This document shows positions 56,616 to 64,000 of a stretch of DNA of 64,000 nucleotides, one piece after another. The stretch is from Coprinopsis marcescibilis. Lineage: Eukaryota; Basidiomycota; Agaricomycetes; Agaricales; Psathyrellaceae. Numbering within the stretch: position 1 is the first letter of the stretch; each line of letters begins with the position of its first letter. The notes under the pieces are model-generated. The model saw only the letters and a program-made list of their open reading frames with translations. It was not told the origin of the DNA and did not search any database. The position numbers and the translations under genes were made by a program. The DNA lies in the NCBI GenBank assembly GCA_004369085.1, contig ML210161.1, positions 124,001-188,000 on the forward strand, given 5' to 3'.

Positions 56616-58502
56616 CTACGTCTGGACCCACGACTGAGGAAGAAGGAACGATATACGGATGCCCACCACGACCACAACCAATAAAATGTAATACACCATG
56701 TACCCACCGGCAAGACTCCTCTCCAGCGACACCGAAAAGAGCGAAGTCGCCACAGTCGGTGCAATTGACCTCATGATGGAAGCAATCATCTGCGCTATGC
56801 CATTCGAGGCACCCAAGTGCCCTTTGGGTGCATGACTAACAACGAGAATGTGCATCGAAGCTGCAAAGGCACTCGCCGTTAGCAAGTTCCAGGTTGCACT
56901 GCATGTAAATGGCACTTACCGTAGCAAGCAAGAATGGGTATCTGGGCTGCCAACTGAACGAACACGAGTGAGCCCACAATCCAATCCACTCTTCCTGCCC
57001 GTTTGCAAAAGTGGCTCGCCAATGGAAACAGGCCGATGCAGATTAGGAATGACATATAGGAGCAGATGTAGATCAATCGTGGTCCATATCTCCGCGTTAG
57101 ACGTCCGAGGTATTTCAGCTGAAGGGTCGCATTCACAAGTCCGAATGTACCCATCAGCATCCCAATACTGTACGCATCCAAGCCCAAGCCACCAAGCGAT
57201 ATGGATGAGGAGTACATCAAAGGAAGGAGAGCGTTATGCGCCATTTCCGTGAATGCAATAAAAAAGTAGTTGAGGTATGTCATCAACAATGGCCGAACGA
57301 GAAGGTTCCTGTAAGAGGACTTTTGATGATTATCAGAAAGCGTCTTCTTAGAGGCTGGGTCGTCCTTTCCGTAGGACTCGATTGAGCCATAGTCTGGAAT
57401 TGTGGTGGAGCTTTCAAGGAATGGCAAGCCTACTTCCAACTTCACGCTAAGCCGGCGAAGATTTCGTTTCACACAAGTTGCGCAGCGCTGCCGAATTGGC
57501 GCAGAGGGTAAGGTCTATTGTCGAATGTAAGTGGTGTTACAAGGCTTAAATGTTATCATCTACATACCTCTCGGAGAGCCACTAGACCGACCATAAATGA
57601 GGTCATGGCTAAGCAGCCTGCCATCGCGCATGGGATTAAGTATGGATGCTCTTTTAGTAATTCGATGTGACCGAACACCGCGGGCCACCGATCCGCTGGA
57701 TTGGCAAAGACACCTCCGATGATAGGGCTTTGACGAAGGTAGTATGTTAATTTGAAGTTCAAAACGAATAGCTGAACCCACATACCCTACAGTTATCCCC
57801 ATACTCCACATTAATGGGAGCATGGAGAATAGGTCTCCTATATTCGTTTCATCAGATATCTGCATACATATTGGTTAGCGCCAATTGACGGGAGATGACG
57901 GTTAATCTTAAGCACCTCGGCTAAGACGCTTTTAGAAACACCTAACCAACAATCAATAAACAGTAGCGGAAAGATAACGTATGATCCTTACCAATGTTTC
58001 CATTGAAGACACCTTGCATGCAGCGGAACAGCACCAGTGGCACAAATGTCTTCGAAAGGCCGAATCCCAGCATTGAGATAGTTAGACCTAAGGGGCCCAG
58101 AAGCAGGACAGGCTTTCGGCCTAGTTGGTCCGACAACCATCCCCACTGGAATACAGTAAGGGCTTCGGCAAGGAAGAATACGGATTCCTAGAAACGCCAT
58201 CGCGTATGTGAGATATCCGCGTATAAAATGGGAGGAAAATGTCGTACTATTAGCCCGGCGTAGTAGCCAGTTTTACGTTCATCTCCTTGTGTGACGCCTG
58301 TGTCCCGAACGAACTGGTTAACGAACGGGTAGATAACAGTGGCCGTAATGGGCTCTGCTATTTGTATGAGGATGATGACGAAAAGCTGAAGGCGAGGGAC
58401 TGGAGTGGGTCTTCGCTGGACGCCGGAGGATGGGGGGACTACGGAGTCGCACTGGTCATTGTCGAGGGTTGCTGGCTCCTCAGATGAGAAAGCCACAGAC
58501 AT
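56616..58502 (-). CDS. MFS transporter D
   Basis: Predicted 516 aa in seven exons: 58502-58248, 58187-57992, 57941-57916, 57859-57786, 57727-57568, 57514-56920, 56860-56616. Signatures are VPRLQLFVIILIQIAEPITA, SDQLGRKPVLLLG, MQGVFNGNIGVSKSVLAEIS and GASNGIAQMIASIMRSIAPT. The central loop is basic then acidic (RQRCATCVKRNLRRLS, SIESYGKDDPASKK). Exon lengths nearly equal those of transporter C (196, 26, 74 and 160 nt are identical), which proves recent tandem duplication relative to A and B. Twelve membrane helices expected. Likely substrate class is unknown small molecules; a tandem pair could differ in expression rather than substrate. Confidence 0.87.
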
Positions 58503-59740
58503 TGGAGGGAGTATCTGGGGAAGGATGTTCAGATTTGCGCAGCTCTTAAAACCCGGGGAAAGACGTTGGACTCCAATGTCCCTTTTTAAGTCGCGCCAAC
58601 GAGCCGGGTGGGTTGTCCCGATTCCGTTTGTTGATCTTAATAGGTACGGCAAGAGGCATGGAAACATGGGAAACATCTAGGGATGAGATTGCATGCCTGG
58701 TACGGTACGGAGGCGAGTCGAACGCGAGTTCGGACTGTTTCATGTTGATGCTGATAGAAGGGCATTTAATACGAGAGCGCCATATTCCAGGAAGGGAGTA
58801 CAGAGACCATGCGGTCGCACCTTCTCTACGATCGGAAGAGAGTAGCGAGCCAAGGTTAGCCCCGGGAATTGTGGCAGCCATACTTCATTGACTGATTGTT
58901 TAGTCGAACTGCGAGGATAGCCGATGTTCGCCTGTAGTTTGGCGCCGATGGCGCCGACGACAGTAAGATAACGTTTGAATTCAACCTGTTAAACGTTTAT
59001 TCGCATGAGTTCATTGCTGACGCATTCGGTAAAATTTTAGTCTTACCTATCGAACTATCCGAAGTAGCATGAGTGGTGCTCCCATGCTATGCATGGCGTT
59101 TTCAGCCTCAACTGCCCTGTGGAGAGAGATGCGGGTTGGATTAGCGGTGCTGCGCTTCCATTACACTCTCATGCCATTCGCTAGTCCTTGAAGTTCGCCG
59201 ACGAAAGAGGAAACTCTGGTAGCCCGGACCATGAAAAGAACTCCTTGGAACATCCTAAACAACGATAATTAAGCGGATGGAAGCGAATGTACCTGGTCGT
59301 ACGTACCACGACCAAAGACATAGGGAAGCGCTGGTCACATCGCCTCCTTAATCAGGCCTAGAAACCAGCTTCCCGCCATCGAAGCACCAGTCGCCACAGA
59401 CTAAGATCACAAGAAGTCCTGTTTGTGCGTGTCGTTGGCGATTTTGTTAGGCTTACTGTGGGACAAAGCAGACCGACAACTTGGACTTTGAATTCGGGGA
59501 TCGCCACAGTTATACGAAGCCTTCACGGTGTGATATGGGTTTCATCGAAGGTCGCCAGTTAGTCGGCTTTATAACCGCAAGAAGGTTGCGGTTGGCGCTC
59601 AAGGTGGGACAAACCGTGAACGAACATCGCCAATTTCCCTGACCAGATCTGCCATCACTACTGATCCGAGGTAATCGCAGTCTGTCTCCTCAACCGGCGC
59701 AACCAGCCAAACAGTTTTTGCCTTTTGGCGAAGTACAACG
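58503..59740. other. Divergent intergenic region
   Basis: Upstream of MFS D (-) and of the acidic 541-aa gene (+). The frames present are short, overlapping and without domains. Confidence 0.5.
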
Positions 59741-61515
59741 ATGCCTGGAGCTAATTACATGGGTGGAAAAAGGTGTGCGCGTTTCAAGTCTATGGTGGCT
59801 CATTGGTCTCAATCAGGAATGCCGTATTCAGAAGCACTGTCAGGGCGAAAGGACGCGACCGAAACGCCAGGATACAGAGAGATTTTTTCGGTAGACAGAA
59901 GCTCAATATATTGTCCAAGGGGTTAGGGAAAACACAGGACAGCGGTAAACAGGGGGGAGTGGCGACAAAAATGGGACTTGCGGAGATTTCATTCGCCCAC
60001 GCACGTCAGAGGATACAGCTTCCCAAACCATCAGAAGGTTGGGTTCCAAGACCACACAATCAGCGTTCTTCCTCGACAAACGATGCGAGCAAGCTGCGTA
60101 CGGAGGCGCATATGTTTGGTTCCAAGGCAAAATCGAAGGTGTTAGAGGCCTTAGATACCGGAGAACGTAAGATGATAATGCACGCGACGCTCTGGAGCGC
60201 TTACATCAACTTTTGAAGCATTATCTATGAAGAACTTGTTCGAAAGGATCAAGCAAACGCCCGATCTCGCAGGTTTGTTGCATTGGGAAAAAACAACCGA
60301 TGTCAGGGTCCCAAGGTCTCCTGAGCTCGGAGAAAAGCGCCCGACAAAGAGGCAAAAGGTTGGTTCAATATAATGTCCAGATAGGGGTCTTTAATCTAAT
60401 GCTGTCTGGAGCTATCGAAGCCGGAGCTTGACGACAAAAATATCATCGCATCGAAAACGGAGGTTCTCAGCTATAGCGACAACTGTTTGGTGAGGTCCAA
60501 CGATGGTTGTTGGTCCGTTTCTCGAAGGCTGGCAACCCCCGCTCTTGAAGATGGGTACGAAGAGACGGACATTGACGAATCCCCAAGAAGACCAAGATTC
60601 GAGTTCAGTTCAATGGATATTCCGAGCAGCAGCTCTTACATGTATGAAGACGAAGACGATAGCTGGCAGCCACAAATAGAGAGCTGGAGCTCGGGGAGCT
60701 TCCGCCTCAGGTCAAATTCTGACAAGCACATACCGAACGCCATCGAAGAAGGACCCAGGATTATATCAAGTTCCTCCCCAACTGGGGCAGAGGACAAGAA
60801 CAGGAGGGCGATTCTTCCGAGCAGCGACAATGTGACCAGACACGACGTGGATGACCACGGACTCCCCCGAATCATTCGACTGATGCCTTCGCAGAATGAC
60901 ACGCCCGTGTATGGAACTCTGTTTGAACTTGAAGATCCGTGGCGCGCGATTGGCCAGATTCTTGGAGTCGAGGCACAGGATCACGACGAGGTCGAGCTTG
61001 ATGCTGGGCGGGTTTTAGATTCCGAGATTACAGGCGACCACGATAGCAGGCGCCAATCGTCGGACTGGTCGAGGTCTATGATGGATATCGACTCCGAAAT
61101 CGACGAACAGTGGAAGGTTTGTCAGTCGCCAAGAAGCGAAGATGGATCGACTGTGCTGCAGCAAGAAGAAATGCTGGACGTGTTTCCAATGAAGTATCAT
61201 CATGCGAGGGACTCCCGACCGATAGATAGCCCCTATTCGATTAAAGACGATTTCGAACCGAGTCCCCCAGATGATTCTGCAACGTACGCGTTCGAGGTTG
61301 AGCAGCTGCAGATCGCCGCCAGCAGGGCACCGTCGGATTATTTGGCGCTCCCTGGTAGTCCCCAAGCCATTCAAGCTGACGCAGACCGGTCTTCATCGCA
61401 AAGTTTTGCGATTGAAGAGTTGGAGTGGGTTGACGGAAATTATCTGGGTCCCGCTTTATTCGGTTTTGAGCACGAGCTCAGTAGTTCGGACGAAGAATGC
61501 GCTTTATTTTTATAA
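59741..61515 (+). CDS. Acidic protein of unknown function with conserved basic N-terminus
   Basis: Predicted 541 aa, four exons: 59741-59772, 59817-60166, 60219-60358, 60412-61515. The start MPGANYMGGKRNAVFRSTVR is joined across a 44-nt intron. It leads into a basic part (RIQRDFFGRQKLNILSKGLG) that looks ordered, then EISFAHARQRI, then FGSKAKSKVLEALDTGEPLS and MKNLFERIKQTPDLAGLL, an amphipathic helix pair. Another basic stretch KRPTKRQK could be a nuclear signal. The last exon (367 codons) is acidic and Ser-rich with islands IRLMPSQNDTPVYGTLFELE and EELEWVDGNYLGPALFGFEH. I believe similar proteins occur in other mushrooms but cannot name a domain. The basic start plus acidic tail would suit a nuclear factor; this is inference only. 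Confidence 0.65.
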
Positions 61516-61792
61516 TAAAAGAGATATGAGAACCGAGTCACGACAAGGAGAGAAAGGTTGACAGTGAGGATGATTCGCAGACCGGTTGCGAGCGGCGTGG
61601 GAAACACACGGTCCGTGGGAATACCGTTCCTGGGCCACAGTCACCGCCTTGCAAGGCTCCGACACAAGACGTTTTTGTTCTTCACCACCACTCTCGACAA
61701 TCCCGAAGCCTTCTTGCAGACGTTGCTGGAACAGCGCACCCAGGAACCTCCCGCGGTCAATCAGATTATCTCCCCAAACACCCTCCTTTCCC

Positions 61793-64000
61793 ATGTTTTC
61801 ACAACCTACTGCCGCACCAAAGACACTAGTTGCAAGTGCGCTCAGAAATGCGGGCCTTATGGACAAAGACACGCAAATGCGCGATGCTACGGAAAGACCA
61901 GGCGGTCGGAAAGGCCTCCCCAAACATCGTTCGCATCGAAATAGAGCCATAGATGCTTTCAAGGACCGTGGTCCTGGACGAACGGTAATTATCACTGCTC
62001 ATTTTCTCAATGTTTGACAGGAACAGGCGCTTGCATACTCCTGCTTGGTCCTGTCGCCATCCTACTTTTTTGTATGAAGAATATCGCAGCTCACCGATCC
62101 CCGAACGTTGTCGCAGCTATCTACTTCCGCCCGCATTTCATCATCTGCTTCACATGCTGGACCATCAAACCCTCTCTCAATACGTGGCGCCTCCAGACCG
62201 ACAGCAACCGGACGGCTTCGCAGGAATGCTGTTTCAGCTGGGGGCATGATAGCGACTGGTGGACCACGAACTACGGTCGGAAAACCAAAGGCGGTCGAGT
62301 CATGGAGGGAGGTGGTCCGAAAGCGGTGGAACCCAGAACTGCAGCTCCTCAATCTGGAAGTACGCTACTTCATTCAATTTCACTGTCGGTTTTGCTGAAT
62401 AACATGTTTGGAACAGAGACTCATTGACGACGACTTGGTCAAGAACTATAATTTGGCCCCACCAGGTACAGGTGGCGGCAATGCAAGAGAAGCTGCTGTT
62501 ATCTTTAAACTCGCGAGCGAGCTCAAGCCACCTGTGAGTCATTTGTTTTCCTGTGCTTATTGTTTTTGCAGTGCTGATATGGTCCAGGTGAAATCACTTA
62601 CGCTGGCAAATAATAATTTGAATGGAGATCACCTTCATTATCTCGCCAGGTACCTCCCGAAGCTTGTCAACCTTTCGCTCGAGAACAATAAATTGGGGAT
62701 GTGGAAAGACCTCGATTCTATCTCCGCACGCAAGGACAAACTGGTCCATCTTCGCGAACTAGTGCTGACTGGGAATCCCGTCAGGGAGTTGGAAATCAAG
62801 AATGGGCGAGGTGACCGGTATAAACAGTAAGTAGTTCGCAGTACTATATGATACCATCACTCATATTGTTCTAGAGAGCTTACACGGCGGTTTACGTCGC
62901 TAGAAGTTCTTGATTCAGAACCCATCACTCAAATTGGATTCGATGTACCAACCGGCTCAACAACAATCCCCGTGAAGAAACCAGATGCGAAGACCTTCCC
63001 TTATGAGATGGGACCGTCCTTTGTGACTGGTGTTCCAGACGACCTTGTTTCGCGCTTTCTTGCTCGGTAAGACTCCCGACCATCCCTGCGGCTTGGTTCT
63101 CACGACAACTGCTAGATTCTTCAACTACTTCGACAGTCAACGCGATGCACTCGTCCCTGTTTATGCTCCAAATGCGACTTTCAGCTATTCGATAAACACC
63201 TCTATTCCTCAACGTGCCAAAATGCAAAGTTTCCACCATACAATGCCCAACCAGAAGAAATTGGAATGGTCGAAATGGCTGAACGTACCGGGAGGGGGCT
63301 CAAGAAATTTGTCAAGAATATCGGGTGGCATTGAAAAGGCCGTAAAGTCACTACATTTCGGAGGGGAAGACGCTGTCAAGGCTATGAAGGGCCTGCCCAA
63401 TACGAGACATGACATAACTGGACCGCCTGAAAAATTCAGCCTGGACGCCTTCCCCGTCCCAATTGGTCAAGGAATGGGGTTGCTTGTAACTCTGCATGGC
63501 GAGTTTACAGAAGGTATAATATTTGACATCGATCCTTGTGGGGAAGCGTTGCTGACTTTTCTGACAGCCGGAGCGGAAGGTCTGCGGTCATTCGATCGTA
63601 CATTTGTCCTGGCATTGGCGCCAGAAGGGTCTAGGTGAGCACCATAACATTCCTCTGATAAGATAATGGCGTTTTGACCGAACTTATTTCTAGCGCTCAA
63701 TTGAATGGATGGGAAGTTGTGATTATGTCAGACCAATGGATCGTTCGCATCTACTCAAGCCATGAAGCGTGGTTGCCCGGTCCCATGCTTGTTCAAGCTC
63801 TACCAAGGCAAGGGGTCTCAAAAACTCCTCAGCAAGTATTTGAATCGCTAGTCGGCGAGCAGCGAGCGGAGATTTTGATGGTCGTAAGTCTACATCTATA
63901 CACTTGACATTTTCTTTGGCACGTTCTCATTCCGCTTGTATGCTCTACAGCCCGAGTCTCATCGAGACCCAGTTCTGCAACTGATGGGACGAACGAACTT
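61793..64000 (+). CDS. MEX67: mRNA export receptor Mex67/NXF1 (3' end beyond window)
   Basis: Exons 61793-61984, 62090-62359 (acceptor tentative), 62417-62533, 62588-62826, 62875-63066, 63116-63513, 63568-63634, 63694-63883 and 63951 onward. Mex67 binds mature mRNPs with Mtr2 and carries them through nuclear pores by binding FG repeats. The N-terminal basic part ([34 protein letters not shown]) fits the RNA-binding region. Leucine-rich repeats follow ([48 protein letters not shown]), with the capping segment [16 protein letters not shown]. The NTF2-like domain begins [20 protein letters not shown] and includes [11 protein letters not shown] and [15 protein letters not shown]. The UBA-like C-terminal domain lies outside the window, though the last exon in view ([15 protein letters not shown]) starts toward it. 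Every join from exon 3 on keeps frame. Confidence 0.9.

Overview
This window looks like nuclear DNA of a mushroom-forming basidiomycete (Agaricomycetes). Almost every gene is cut by many short GT-AG introns (mostly 45-65 nt). The sequence also holds a short peptide ending in a CaaX box like basidiomycete mating pheromone precursors, an F-box-like gene of a type I associate with mushrooms, and fungal proteins such as Zn2Cys6 regulators, a Mex67-type mRNA exporter and a VTC membrane domain. There are no rRNA genes, CRISPR arrays or intact transposons that I can see. All gene models were made by eye from splice signals, reading frame and family motifs.

Layout. 1-460: 3' end of a VTC-type membrane protein. 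461-5400: no convincing intact gene, only a possible decayed WD40-like stretch. 5401-12002: two tandem minus-strand Zn2Cys6 transcription factors (690 and 681 aa). 13278-15013: a protein with two PH domains (-). 15679-16262: acyl-CoA-binding protein (+). 16263-24926: an 8.7 kb gene-poor stretch with one possible decayed fragment. 24927-26531: type II-like J-domain protein (+). 27187-29966: membrane-anchored GMC oxidoreductase with 16 exons (+). 30441-32627: formin-like GBD/FH3 protein without an FH2 domain (-). 33717-33845: pheromone-precursor-like gene (+). 34628-37485: two convergent paralogs of a SAM-like family. 38311-39809: Spt2 (-).

40131-58502 is an accessory-looking block with four paralogous MFS transporters (A minus, B plus, C and D minus in tandem). 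Among them lie an 898-aa serine-rich protein (-), a possible small membrane protein (-), a secreted protein with dibasic repeats (-) and a decaying F-box-like gene (+). 59741-61515 encodes an acidic 541-aa protein of unknown function (+). 61793 to the right edge is the mRNA export receptor Mex67/NXF (+), cut by the window end.

Most core genes (ACBP, Spt2, Mex67, J protein, GBD/FH3) are ordinary single-copy cell machinery and do not form a pathway together. The parts that may act together, or that show recent evolution, are the duplicated regulators, the convergent SAM-like pair and the MFS block with its secreted Kex2-type repeat protein. The solitary pheromone-like gene has no STE3-type receptor inside this window.
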